Assembly: GCA_032622095.1 (NCBI GenBank)
Contig: CP136067.1
Location: 195,574,052 to 195,638,051 of the forward strand
Direction of reading: 5' to 3'
Source of the DNA: Siphonodentalium dalli
Taxonomy: Eukaryota > Mollusca > Scaphopoda > Gadilida > Siphonodentaliidae
Length of the DNA: 64,000 nucleotides
Below the pieces are notes generated by a model. It had not been told where the DNA came from. It made no database searches and saw nothing but the letters and a program-made list of their open reading frames with translations. Positions 1-11,264 of this stretch are shown one piece after another (within the stretch, counting starts at the first letter, position 1; each line of letters begins with the position of its first letter). The position numbers and the translations under genes were made by a program.

Positions 1-1114
1 CATGTCATGTCCACCTCAAAACCATCATGTCATATCTACCTCAAAACCATCATGTCATGTCCACCTGAAACCCATCATGTCATATCCACCTCAAAACTAT
101 CATGTCATATCCACCTCAAAACCACCATGTCGTATCCACCTCAAAACCATCATGTCATGTCTACCTCAAAACCATCATGTCATCTCCACCTCAAAACCAT
201 CATGTTATATCTACCTTAACCATCATGTCATGTCCACCTGAAAACCATCATGTCATTTCCACCTCAAAACCATCATGTCATATCCACATCAAAACCATCA
301 TGTCATGTCCACCTCAAAACCATCATGTCATGTCCACCTCAAAACCATCATGTCATGTCCACCTCAAAACCATCATGTCATGTCCACCTCAAAACCATCA
401 TGTCATGTCCACCTCAAAACCATCATGTCATCTCCACATCAAAACCATCATGTCATATCCACCTCAAAACCATCATGTCATGTCCACCTGAAAACCATCA
501 TGTCATGTCCACCTCAAAACCATCAAGTCGTATCCACCTCAAAACCATCATGTCGTGTCCACCTTAAAACCATCATGTCATGTCCATCTCAAAACCATCA
601 TGTCATGTCCACCTGAAAACCATCATGTCATATCCACCTCAAAACCATCATGTCATATCCACCTCAAAACCATCATGTCGTATCCACCTCAAAACCATCA
701 TGTCATGTCTACCTCAAAACCATCATGTCATCTCCACCTCAAAACCATCATGTCATGTCTACATCAAAACCGTCATGTCGTATCCACCTTAAAACCATCA
801 TGTCGTATCCACCTCAAAACCATCATGTCATATCCACCTCAAGACCATCATGTCATCTCCACCTCAAAACCATCATGTCGTGTCCACCTCAAAACCATCA
901 TGTCGTATCCACCTCAAAACCATCATGTCGTATGCAACTCAAAACCATCATGTCATGTCCACCTCAAAACCATTATGTCATGTCCACCTCAAAACTATCA
1001 TGTCATGTCCACCTCAAAACCATCATGTCGTGTCCACCTCAAAACCATCATGTCATGTCCACCTCAAAACCATCATGTCATGTCCACCTCAAAACCATCA
1101 TGTCATTTCCACAT
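1..1114. repeat. 25-bp tandem minisatellite, about 44 units, cut by left edge
   Basis: The sequence repeats a 25-bp unit containing CATGTCATGTCCACCTC with scattered A/G and C/T changes. The last recognisable unit decays near 1114, and the array runs off the left edge. Because 25 is not a multiple of three and the unit has no stop, all three forward frames stay open and give a 25-residue periodic peptide rich in His, Ser, Cys and Pro. I see no start context, splice sites or unique flank that would make this protein-coding. Confidence 0.97.
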
Positions 1115-3143
1115 ATCATAGTATTTTATGAACATTGTTGTTTCCAAAATAATGAGTCTTGTATTCCAATGTGTAATTTACACAAAAAATATGTGTAATT
1201 TCCCGAGAAACAAACTATAACATTTGGATGTTATTGTATATTCATTTTTGGCTGTCATATATTATGAGTCAGGCTATCAACCACCCTTAGTTTTGACTAA
1301 AACACAAACAATACAAAACTCCCCTCACTGATTGCCTGCGCAATAATTAACCTATTTGCCTTATTTAATTCTTTTAAATAATTATTGAGGTGCGATTTCA
1401 TTCTCTGTTGTTATTCAGTTCCTGTCCACAGGTCCAGAAAATTTATAGATATTATACTTGGTAACATTACACACTTTGATTTTCAATGTAGCTACACTAA
1501 CTACGGGGAACGTATGAGATTAATTACATGCAGGCAGAAAGAATGCACATTAGCCACCAATGGATAGTTAATTTAAATAACTGGTAGATAATATTCATCC
1601 TTCAACTCAAGTTAGTTAAAATTTAACCACCTATTGGGAGTTATTTTCTACTACATGTAGTTTAGTTTTTAACTACCTAACTGATGGTAAAAATAAAGAT
1701 AACAAATTTTGGATTAATTTAACAATTTGAATATAGTGTGTGCTCGGATTTTGTTCAGCTTTGTTACATCCAAGTATTACCTTTTTACAATCTAAACATA
1801 CAAACGTTGAATACACGACATATACATTCATTGAACTTATTATCGGAACAATTACAAAGGGAACCTTTTACCAACACGAATTTAGTATAGAACGGGGTAA
1901 TATATCACTTACGCGCAAGCCGTATCCGATGGGGCCGTGCAACCTCCTGCAGCCGTTAAGCATGTCGACGAATCTTGGCTGCATGCAGCTAAATGAAAAA
2001 AAAACGTTGGTAAGTGTTAATGTATTGAGAATATTTAGGCAAGATAACAACATTCCTAGCTTATGAATAGTGGTTCGAGGTCGAAAATAAATGTGATGAA
2101 ATTTGTTTCGAATCAACATAATTATTTATCAACGATACACATTTCCAAAAGTTCTCAGTGGAGTGATCCACATCACGGTCACCTGTGCAACGACGGTCAC
2201 CCGTTTAGTAATGTTATAGAACCTCATTTCAAGACTAATACCTGTTTTCTTTGAACAACACAGACATAACTGACGATTGGCTATAGCATTTGTCTATAGA
2301 GGCACACTAAAGTGGTTTATTCCTGAAAAAGAAATCGGAATCGAATGGAATTTTGTCTTGACGGAGTGTTTTGAATATAGAGTCTCCCTCTTGTAACGCT
2401 CCGAAAGGGCCGGAAGATTCTGGTTGCAAAATAGCCCGCAAAAACTGTCCAGATAGGTTGTATGTACATCTACATACCAGGACAAAATCGAAATAAAACA
2501 ATATTAACTGATTTAGAAGCATGCAATGTAGGTGTATTTGACTCATGCTTGTTATTTTATACCACAGGAACTATGATGTTAAGAAGAGACACCATCGGCT
2601 GAATTCTGCTCTCTGATCTAGACCACCCTAATAATCACGGTGTTCCAAGTCAGGACTTGGTCTCGCGAAACCACCTGGTCCAAAGCTGGGATCGGCGGAT
2701 TATTGTACAATCAACGACAATCTTGTCAATGTTTCGTTTTGTCTTAATATAATTTTGATAGTTTTTGCTGTTATATTGTATATCCAGTCCAGCAATAATA
2801 ATATTTCAGCCTCAATTCATTTCAGAAACACGGAACTAAGGACACTCGCATCCAACGCGAATTACGTGTCGATTGCAAAACTACTATCATTCCCTATTTA
2901 CTCGTGTCGACCACACCCATTAATAACATATTGCGCGTAGAAATAATAGCACGAAAATCTTACTTAATCCACCCAACGGTTGTATGCTTCAAACAACACA
3001 AGGATATTATAAATAAAACTCCATTGTAAAGCCAACTAAACGCATGCACGCATGATTTACAATCAAATTACGAATCTGTATCGTTACTGGGAAACCAGCA
3101 ATCGGTACTATCGTCTCAGGTTCAAGTCTCGGTTTATACAAAA
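1115..3143. other. Unique AT-rich DNA, no recognised gene except a possible minus-strand exon
   Basis: No protein family is recognisable in any frame. Short open frames of 60 to 108 codons (for example 1740-2066 plus and 2307-2546 minus) have no similarity I know. The only coding-like signal is the minus-strand segment 1913-1988, listed separately. A small palindromic stretch around ACTACATGTAGT lies near 1650. Confidence 0.6.
1913..1988 (-). CDS. Possible exon of a Cys/Thr-rich extracellular-type protein
   Basis: Read on the minus strand, a pyrimidine-rich tract ending in TTTAG comes directly before the segment and GTAAGTGA directly follows it, so both splice borders are canonical. One frame is open throughout: two bases, 24 codons, two bases. 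It reads A-C-S-Q-D-S-S-T-C-L-T-A-A and continues G-G-C-T-A-P-S-D-T-A-C, rich in Cys, Thr and Ala. A second frame is also open. The translation resembles that of the minus-strand segment 43327-43442 around a C-L-x-A...G-x-C-T-A-x-x-D-T pattern, and the phases fit: that segment ends with one base of a codon and this one begins with two. I do not recognise the protein family. A chance splice-like open segment of only 76 bp remains possible. Confidence 0.38.
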
Positions 3144-5180
3144 TCTCAGACCAGTGGGGTACTATGTCTCAGACCAGGGGGGTATTAGGTCTCAGACCAG
3201 GGGGGGTACTAGGTATCAGACCAGGGGGGTACTAGGTATCAGGCCAGGGGGGGTACTAGCTTTAAGATCAGTGGGGTGCTAGGTCTCAGACCAGGGGGGG
3301 TACTAGGTCTCAGACCAGTGGGGTACTAGGTCTCAGACCAGTGGGGTACTAGGTCTCAGACCAGGGGGTACTAGCTCTCAGACCAGGGGGGTACTAGGTA
3401 TCAGACCAGGGGGTACTAGGTCTCAGACCAGTGGGGTACTAGGTCTCAGACCAGGGGGGGTACTAGGTCTCAGACCAGGGGGGGTACTAGGTCTCAGACC
3501 AGGGGGGTACTAGGTCTCAGGCCAGGGGGTACTAGGTATCAGACCAGGAGGGTACTAGGTCTCAGACCAGTGGGGTACTAGGTCTCAGACCAGTGGGGGT
3601 ACTAGGTCTCAGACCAGCGGGGGGGGGGGGGTACTAGGTCTCAGACCAGGGAGGGTACTAGGTCTCAGACCAGGGGGGTACTAGGTCTCAGACCAGGGGG
3701 GGTACTAGGTATCAGACCAGGGGGGTACTAGGTATCAGACCAGGGGGGTACTAGGTATCAGACCAGGAGGGTACTAGGTCTCAGACCAGTGGGGTACTAG
3801 GTCTCAGACCAGGGGGGGTACTAGGTCTCTGACCAGTGGGGGTACTAGTTCTCAGACCAGGGGGGTACTAGGTCTCAGACCAGTGGGGTACTAGGTCTCA
3901 GACCAGGGGGGTACTAGGTCTCAGACCAGGGGGTACTAGGTCTCATACCAGGGAGGGTACTAGGTCTCATACCAGGGGGGGTACTAGGTCTCAGACCAGG
4001 GGGGGTACTAGGTATCATACCAGGGGGGTACTAGGTATCAGACCAGGGGGGTACTAGGTATCAGACCAGGAGGGTACTAGGTCTCAGACCAGTGGGGTAC
4101 TAGGTCTCAGACCAGGGGGGTACTAGGTCTCAGACCAGGGGGGGTACTAGGTCTCAGACCAGTGGGGGTACTAGGTCTCAGACCAGGGGGGTACTAGGTC
4201 TCAGACCAGTGGGGTACTAGGTCTCAGACCAGGGGGGGTACTAGGTCTCAGACCAGGGAGGGTACTAGGTCTCAGACCAGGGGGGTACTAGGTCTCAGAC
4301 CAGGGGGTACTAGGTCTCAGACCAGGGGGGTACTAGGTATCAGACCAGGGGGGTACTAGGTATCAGACCAGGTGGGTACTAGGTATCAGATCAGGGGGGT
4401 ACTAGGTCTCAGACCAGGAGGGTACTAGGTATCAGACCAGGAGGGTGCTTGGTATCAGACCAGTGGGGTACTAGGTATCAGACCAGGGGGGGGTACTAAG
4501 TCTCAGACCAGTGGGGGGTACTAGGTCTCAGACCAGGGGGTACTAGGTCTCAGACTAGGGGGGTACTAGGTATCAGACCAGGGGGATACTAGGTCTCAGA
4601 CCAGGGGGGGTACTAGGTCTCAGACCAGGGGGGTACTAGGTCTCAGACCAGGGGGGTACTAGGTCTCAGACCAGGGGGGTACTAGGTCTCAGACCAGTGG
4701 GGTACTAGGTCTCAGACCAGGGGGGTACTAGGTATCAGACCAGGGGGTACTAGGTATCAGACCAGGGGGTACTAGGTATCAGATCAGGAGGGCACTAGGT
4801 CTCAGACCAGGGGGGCACTAGGTATCAGACCAGGGGGGCACTAGGTATCAGACCAGGGGGGCACTAGGTATCAGACCAGGGGGGTACTAGGTATCAGACC
4901 AGGGGGTACTAGGTATCAGACCAGGAGGGCACTAGGTCTCAGACCAGGGGGGCACTAGGTATCAGACCAGGGGGCACTAGGTATCAGACCAGGGGGGGCA
5001 CTAGGTATCAGACCAGAGGGGCACTAGGTCTCAGACCAGGGGGGTACTAGGTCTCATACCAGGGGGGTACCAGGTCTCAGACCAGGGGGGGTACCAGGTC
5101 TCAGACCAGGGGGGGTACCAGGTCTCAGACCAGGGGGGGGGTATCAGGTCTCAGACCAGGGGGGGGGGTACCAGGTCTCA
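3144..5180. repeat. 23-bp G-rich tandem array, about 89 units
   Basis: The unit is GGTCTCAGACC plus a G run of 4 to 8 (up to about 12 near 3620) followed by TACTA. The core GGTCTCAGACC is an 11-bp palindrome around a central C. The G run varies in length between units, and TACTA drifts to CACTA near 4790-5030 and to TACCA near the right end. Repeated G runs could form G-quadruplexes on the plus strand. Confidence 0.97.
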
Positions 5181-6125
5181 GTTGTAGACTATTACCTATA
5201 ACACACATACTTATCAGTTTGAACTTGATTTTATGAGTAAAACCAAGTTTTACTCCACCGCTGGGACGACATGGATTTGGTCGATTGCGTTACACGTGAG
5301 CCACAATTGTTCAATTGCAAGGATAGGAGGCGTGTTACCGCTACATAATCTCCTAATCAGACGAATAACCCGTGCGCTTTGACAAATCACGACAAATGCA
5401 CGTTTGTTGTATAGCGGTTAGATATTAATTATGTATGTTACAATATATATGGAAAACACACGATGTTTCATCAAAACCGTCAAGGTGCCATATATATTTA
5501 CCCACATGAACAATGGTGCAAATATTTATATATCTTCAACAGATATCCGGCTTTCATTGGCAGGTCAATTCCATTGCCATCGGATTTTGTCGATTTCCCT
5601 TCTGAAATGCATCGTTTTGCTTAGAAAAGTCAGCCAATATATTATTGCGTGGGGGTCAACCAGTTTTCCGAGAACGTGTGAGGGGTGGGTGAGTGATCAA
5701 TATGACCCAAATGCAAGTTTTCATCATCCACATTGTTCAACTATTTTGTCCTTAACACATATTATATTATAGTATAGATAATGTAGTTTTAACATAAACG
5801 CATTGCTGTGTACATTCAGTATGCATTGTTCTTGTTGCAAAATACTGAATGCCCAGGTATATGCCAGTCTAGGACTCTAGGCCACTCGGAACATAAAATG
5901 CATGGATATTTAGCCAGATGTTAAGCAATCAATAGCATGCCAAACGGGCTAATCACGTGCATCAACGTGTAATAGGTAGTCGATAGGAAACAATAAGTGG
6001 GAAAACATTAGTATTGAGCAAGAACAAAAGACTAAGATTATATCAGTATATATGTTACGCATCTGTCTTGTTGCAGACTCTAATCAATATACACGAATAT
6101 GGAGACATCGGCCAATCACATAATA
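5181..6125. other. Unique DNA, nothing recognised
   Basis: The longest open frame (5431-5772 plus, 113 codons) has no recognisable domain and low-complexity flanks. A small hairpin, AGTAAAACC with AAGTTTTACT, lies near 5235-5255. No gene is called. Confidence 0.5.
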
Positions 6126-6507
6126 GAGACCTTTCGCAAAAATCACAATTACGATTACGGATAGGATGTATTGTCTTAGTAAGGTTGACACCAACACAAT
6201 TTACATACGGTGGCTAATCGTTGAGACGGCATATGCCCCACTATATTCAGTTACACATATATTTGATGGGAAAAGTAATGTGTGTCTATTTCAAGTCCCA
6301 TATGTTCTTATCCGTGTGTAATACACCACGCGGATAATGCTAGAGCGTCCCCAAGCAGGACCTTTGGCACATTCTTCACACATCTGCACATAATTAAACT
6401 GCGTTGGGTATATGGCGTCTCACATAAGAACCACCGTGAATTTTGGCCGTATATTGGCAGGATATTTTCATATCCGTAATCGTATTTGTGATTTTGCGAA
6501 AGGTCTC
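6126..6507. mobile_element. MITE-like element with about 40-bp terminal inverted repeats
   Basis: The left end begins GAGACCTTTCGCAAAAATCA and runs on to about 6165. Its reverse complement, with a few mismatches, occupies about 6466-6507. Both ends are bordered by TA (6124-6125 and 6508-6509), consistent with a TA target-site duplication as used by Tc1/mariner-type transposases, although TA could instead be the outermost part of the repeat. The 380-bp interior has no coding capacity, so it would depend on a transposase supplied elsewhere. Confidence 0.75.
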
Positions 6508-7231
6508 TATTTATTCATAAGTTACAGATAATAACAAGCGCTCACAAAATAGGCAGTGAAGCTAGTGGTATATCCACTGAGTTTCTCGTTCGTGCGGCAT
6601 ATGATATGTAGGTATATGTGGAACCCAGTGGTCCAATGGGCTGCGTGTCGGACTTGTCTTCATTGTCAATACATCTAGATGAGCTTGCAGCCTGCGGTTT
6701 GTCTAATGTGAGTTTCACACAGCATTGGCTTGACCGAATTGATCTACGCGATATGGTCTGATCGTAAGATGTTCAAATTTCCCGCCAAGTTGTGTCCTTT
6801 GCACAAGGTCGCTCTTATGTGTCAGCTTTGCAATACCCATGCGTTAAAATGGCTCCTGATTATGAGCAGCGAATGATCTTATCAGTATGCTAGCCATGCA
6901 TATTGTCCACTGTCCCCGGTAGCAGTAGATTGTTGCTCATCAGGGTAATACTTATCTCACACATTGGAACAGGTACCCGTGTAAAGCATGTAATTAAATG
7001 GATTAGTATTAAATGGATTAGTATTAAATGGATTAGTATTAAATGGATTAGTATTAAATTATTATGTCGGTTTTCTTACTATATTACCCATTTAATATAT
7101 TTAGCGGAACCAGACCTTAGTCCTAAGATATATTTCCTTTAAACCACACCTGTGGTTGAAAGGGTTTTCCGGCGTATATGAGCACTCCGACGTAGGGCTA
7201 TCTTCTGTGCTTCATGTGGTGATATTGTTCG
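6508..7231. other. Unique DNA with one short tandem repeat
   Basis: No gene is recognised. The stretch holds the short 15-bp tandem repeat at 6994-7059 and runs up to the 3' end of the LINE fragment at 7232. Confidence 0.5.
6994..7059. repeat. 15-bp tandem repeat, 4 and a half copies
   Basis: TAAATGGATTAGTAT is repeated in direct tandem with no visible mismatch, suggesting recent expansion. It forms an I-K-W-I-S peptide in one forward frame, which I take as incidental. Confidence 0.95.
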
Positions 7232-7792
7232 GGGTGCTATCTATGTGTTTTTGAATGTGTTTCTGATCTCTCGAGCTCCTTTTTTGCCAGATGTGTATCT
7301 GTTGGTACTGCAATGTCTTTTATGTAACACACTTTGTTGCTCATGTTTTTTTATAGCAATATCTGGCTTGTCGGTTCTGAGAGTCATGTCTGTGTGTATG
7401 GGCAAATCCCATAGAATGCCCTACATATTTCCCAGTGAACATACTTTGACACTTTATTGTGTCTTATTGGTATTATGTTGTAGCTAGGACCAGCTAGAAT
7501 GTGATCAACTGTTTCGTCGTATGACCCACAAACGTTCCCACCTATTCTGTGTTTGTACAACCTTGTCGGCAGACTTTGATCTTGGGCTGCTAATATCAAG
7601 CCTTTAGTTTTGCCTTTCAACGATGCTATTCAGCCAGGAATAGGTCATGGTTTTGTCAATGTCAGTGTTGTTAACACTGAGTTTGTGTTTTCCGTGTATT
7701 GGTTTATTCTCCCATGTTTGTTCTCTTATTTTCAATAGCGCTTCTTTTGCTTTCTGTGTGTATCCCTTCACATTCGCAGTTGACTGTTTAAC
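7232..7792 (-). pseudogene. Decayed non-LTR retrotransposon, C-terminal region
   Basis: Read on the minus strand, short frame-broken segments line up with the C-terminal part of a widespread invertebrate reverse-transcriptase protein. In order they are: a segment with K-G-Y-T-Q-K-A-K and W-E-N-K-P-I-H-G-K-H (about 7650-7792); the core G-L-I-L-A-A-Q-D-Q-S-L-P-T-R; then E-T-V-D-H-I-L-A-G, R-H-N-K-V and V-H-W-E-I-C (about 7400-7615); and finally T-D-K-P-D-I-A-I-K followed in another frame by D-I-A-V-P-T-D-T (about 7240-7375). This region carries a zinc-knuckle-like motif, but here some of its Cys residues are lost. At least two frameshifts and several stops separate the segments, so the copy is inactive. 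The polymerase core is missing, as expected for a 5'-truncated insertion. The family match is from memory of the conserved motifs; the clade is not assigned. Confidence 0.72.
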
Positions 7793-8239
7793 TTTCTTGT
7801 GGTGTTACTTCTATGTCTAGCCCACACCTTTCGGTTTGACATTTTCTGCACCGAATACAGCTTCTCGTTTGATTCACCGATACATGTACTGTCTTGTTGA
7901 TTGTGTTGAATCAATACAATAGATCCAGACTATTGTGTGGTTTCGCTCTCTGGGTTCGTGCCATTCAACACAATTGAAAGCACAATATTTATTTGGACAT
8001 GTCTGTTAAAGTTCGTTTAGAAATAAGTGTGTAAATTGATTTCTTTCTATGAATGTCAGTTTTAAAACTCAAATCGATTACGTGACCTGCTTGAAATATA
8101 CACTAACCATTGCCGGAGGGAAATATATGTAGTGTCTTACTGATGTTATTTTAAGACTAATCGACCGGTGGATCTTCGCCAAGACAACGACATTATGACG
8201 TGTTATGGAAATGTTGACAATATAATTGGGAGGTTTCGC

Positions 8240-8280
8240 AAAAAAAAAAAAAACAAACAAACAAACAAACAAAAAACACA
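8240..8280. repeat. A-rich (AAAC)n microsatellite
   Basis: A run of 13 A residues is followed by four to five AAAC/CAAA units. The same tract, in altered form, sits at the same place in the second copy of the element (10480-10507), so it is a built-in part of it. Confidence 0.95.
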
Positions 8281-8315
8281 CGGACGATGTGAACAGAAAG
8301 TTATATGAAGATTCT

Positions 8316-9070
8316 CGTTCCCTTGACTTGGTATATCGTTCCCACGACTTGGTATATCGTTTCCACGACTTGATGTCCCTTTACCACGACTTGGTATATC
8401 GTTCCCACGACTTGGTATATCGTTTCTCTTTACCACGACTCGGTATATCGTTTCCACGAATTGGTATATCGTTTCCACGACATGATGTCCCTTTACCACA
8501 ACTTGGTATATCGTTCCCACGACTTGGTATATCGTTCACACGACTTGGTATATCGTTTCCCTTTACCACGACTCGGTATATCGTTTCCACGACTTGGTAT
8601 ATCGTTTCCACGACTTGATGTCCCTTTACCACGACTTGGTATATCGTTTCCACCACTTGGTATATCGTTTCCACGACTTGATGTCCCTTTACCACGACTT
8701 GGTATATCGTTTCCACGACTTGATGTCCCTTTACCACGACTTGATATATCGTTTCCACGAATTGGTATATCGTTTCACGCAATGACTTGGCGTCTTCTTC
8801 CCATGACTTGGTATCTCGTTCGCACGACTTGGTATCGGATTCCCGCGACTTGGCGTCTCGTTCGACCGACTTGGTATATCGTTCCCACGACTTGATATAT
8901 CGTTCCCACGACTTGGTATATCGTTTCCAGGACTTGGTATCTCTTTACCACGACTTGGTATATCGTTCCCACGACTTGGTGTCTCGTTCGAACGAATTGG
9001 CATATCGGTCCCACGAATTGGCATATCGTTCTCATGACTTGGTATTTTATTCCCACGACTTGGTATTTCG
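8316..9070. repeat. 21-bp minisatellite inside element A
   Basis: The unit contains CACGACTTGGTATATCGTTT. Longer composite units include a 'gatgtccctttac' variant between 8370 and 8750. The right third drifts towards GGTATCTCGTTC, the dominant form in the copy at 10541-10960. Frames stay open on both strands for over 100 codons because the unit length is a multiple of three and lacks stops. Confidence 0.95.
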
Positions 9071-9127
9071 TGGAAGCGAGCTTATAAATAAAAAAATCGG
9101 ATGTCACCTCCGGGACTCCATATAGTA

Positions 9128-9744
9128 TGACGTTGTTTGGCCCGCTAATTAAAGGCACGGATGGTCTTCGCGATTGGTGTTGCTGTTAAAATAGTCACAT
9201 CCGCCATAAACAGAGCGAATATTAAAATATAGACATACTTTTATTATTATACCGATCATAAATTTCGCGTAAATATTATGTTGTTGTCAAGTTCGTACCT
9301 TGTGTTATGTAAACCAAAGCCAAATCACGTTGTTGGAAAGTACGTAAAGAGTATGCGATAAGCAAAACACTCAACACCGGGGAGACCCCACTAAATACAC
9401 TTTGGTTAAAACCGACACCAAGTTGTTTAAAACATACCGATACAGCGATCGCTAATCCTCGCCACTCAATATTTGGTGTTGAATATGTGTCGTCATTTTG
9501 AATGAATCATGGCCGTCTGACAACGAAAGCTTTCTAAGAAAATTAGTGTCGGACGGGCGGGAATAAATCATTGCCATATCTCCTTACTTCTTTTGTTGTA
9601 ATTGTTAATTGTGTATGTCACTTTAATTGTGAGACATGTTCTTGTTCATCCATGGACATGTGTAAGAAGGAACGCGTTTCGGGATCACAATAATTCTGAT
9701 ATTATGAGCGCTTTGACATCTAGTTTTGGTGTCATTAAACATTT
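9128..9744. other. Unique DNA, nothing recognised
   Basis: No coding or repeat family is recognised here. Open frames are shorter than 70 codons. Confidence 0.5.
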
Positions 9745-10105
9745 TAATCGTACGTTGTTGCATTTGACGTTTGTTTTGTTTCTGTTTCTGTTTTTTTATT
9801 TGGGATAAAAACATAAACATCATACACACATTAGTTTACAAAAATAAAAGACGACAATTGGGTTTTACATAGAGCTGTTTATAAATATAGTGGGTTAGAC
9901 TGAGATTTTGAGAATACCTGGCTATCAGATCTCCATGAATATACATCTGTTTTATATAAATGCCCAAGTGCTCCTATGTTGATGATGCTACACTGGCTAA
10001 ACGTTGTATACGTGTTGCTATATTCATCAGCCACATATGCCCGACGCATGCAGCGCGAGATTCTAAGTTGTGTATGTTAAGACTTGTATCAGTTTGCCAT
10101 AGTTA
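9745..10105. repeat. Dispersed repeat C, copy 1
   Basis: The sequence from about 9745 through AAAATAAAAGACGAC, GGGTTTTACATAGAG and GTGGGTTAGACT to about 10105 recurs at 11985-12335 with scattered substitutions, and in part at 12360-12480. No coding capacity is seen. It lies directly before copy B of the minisatellite element, but copy A has no such neighbour, so the two repeats look independent. Confidence 0.8.
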
Positions 10106-10198
10106 CTGGAGACTAATATAGTTAACACATCATTAGCTTAAATCTATTCACAGTGGAGTTTGTAACGATCTGTTTTGAAGTATCATACGTGTCTCGAT

Positions 10199-11011
10199 CA
10201 ACACAATTGAAAGCACAATATGGATTTTGGCTGTGTCTGTTAAATATAGCTTAGTAATAGGTGTGTAAATTGATTTATGTATGGGAATGTCAACTTGTTA
10301 ACCGCAAACGCATCACGTGACCTGTGTGGAATCCACACCAACCATTGCTGGAGGGGAATACATGTAGTGTCTTGTTGTTTGTATTTGAAGAATAATTGAC
10401 CGATGGATCTTCACCAACACAACAACATATGACGTGTGGATTTCTGGAAACGTTGGCAACATAATAGGGAGGTTTCGCAAAACAAAACAAAAACAAAACA
10501 AAACACAAGGATGATGTGAACAGAAATTTACATGGAGATTCTCGTTCCCACGACTTTTTGTCTCGTTTTCATGACTTGGTATCTCGTTCCCACGACTTGG
10601 TGTCTCGTTCCCACGACTTGGTGTCTGTTTACCACGAGCTGGCATCTCGTTTCGACGACTTCGTATCTCGTTCCAACGACTTCGTATCGAGTTGCAACAA
10701 CTTGGTATCGAGTTCACACCCACAACTTAGTATCTTGTTCCCACGACTTGGTATCTCGTTCCCAACTTCCCATGACTTGGTATCTCGTTCCCATGACTTG
10801 GAGTCTCGTTACCACGACTTGGTATATCGTTTCCACGACTTGGTGTCTCGTTCCCACGACTTGACATTTCATTCCCTCGATTTGGCGTCTCGTTCCCACC
10901 ACTTAGTATCTCGTTCCTACGACTTGGTATCTCGTTACCAAGACTTAGTGTCTCGTGGGAACGAGTTTATAAAAAAAATGGAGTCACCTCCGGCACTCCA
11001 TATATATAGTA
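10199..11011. mobile_element. Dispersed element copy B with internal minisatellite
   Basis: This is the second copy of the element at 7968-9127. The left arm (10199-10510), the A-rich tract, the 21-bp array and the right arm ending CTCCGGCACTCCATATATAT are in the same order. The array is shorter (about 20 units against about 36) and the consensus has shifted to GGTATCTCGTTCCCACGACT. The arms differ by many substitutions, so the copies are old relative to each other. The 3' arm can form a short TGGAGT/ACTCCA stem. Confidence 0.75.
10541..10960. repeat. 21-bp minisatellite inside element B
   Basis: The unit contains GGTATCTCGTTCCCACGACT. It is related to the array at 8316-9070 but has its own consensus, which shows that the arrays have been homogenised separately within each element copy. 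Confidence 0.95.
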
Positions 11012-11264
11012 CTAGCAGGGTTACCCGGTGTTGCCCAAGTTAAATAGATGTGAAACCCTCTGATGTGGACATTGTGTGTGAACAGAGGATACTCTTCTTC
11101 AAAGTGTTACATATATTCTCATACATTGTACAGATGGCATCACAAAACGTTACTATTACAACATGGATTATAAGTAGTGGCTTACTTTGTTGGAGTGGTT
11201 GTCATTTTGTTTATCGCGACAAATTCGACCAACCAATAAAGAAGTGTTTATTTATTCGAAGTGG

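Larger units (their letters stand above)
7968..9127. mobile_element. Dispersed element copy A with internal minisatellite
   Basis: The element starts at CAACACAATTGAAAGCACAA and ends with CACCTCCGGGACTCCATATA. Both flanks are homologous to the second copy at 10199-11011. Its order is a unique left arm of about 270 bp, an A-rich (AAAC)n tract, a 21-bp tandem array, and a right arm of about 55 bp. No open frame of interest exists, so it is non-autonomous. The layout of unique arm, microsatellite, tandem core and short 3' arm recalls the pearl and Helitron-associated elements of bivalves. That comparison is inference, and the ends do not prove a Helitron. Confidence 0.75.

Noticed and set aside
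2-1198. Overlapping His/Ser/Pro-rich frames of up to 188 codons
   Set aside because: All three forward frames are open through the 25-bp minisatellite and end in non-coding flank. No sign of selection for one frame.
8203-9158. Arg/Tyr/Ser-rich frames of 97 to 144 codons on both strands
   Set aside because: They follow the 21-bp minisatellite inside a mobile element and are open in several frames simultaneously.
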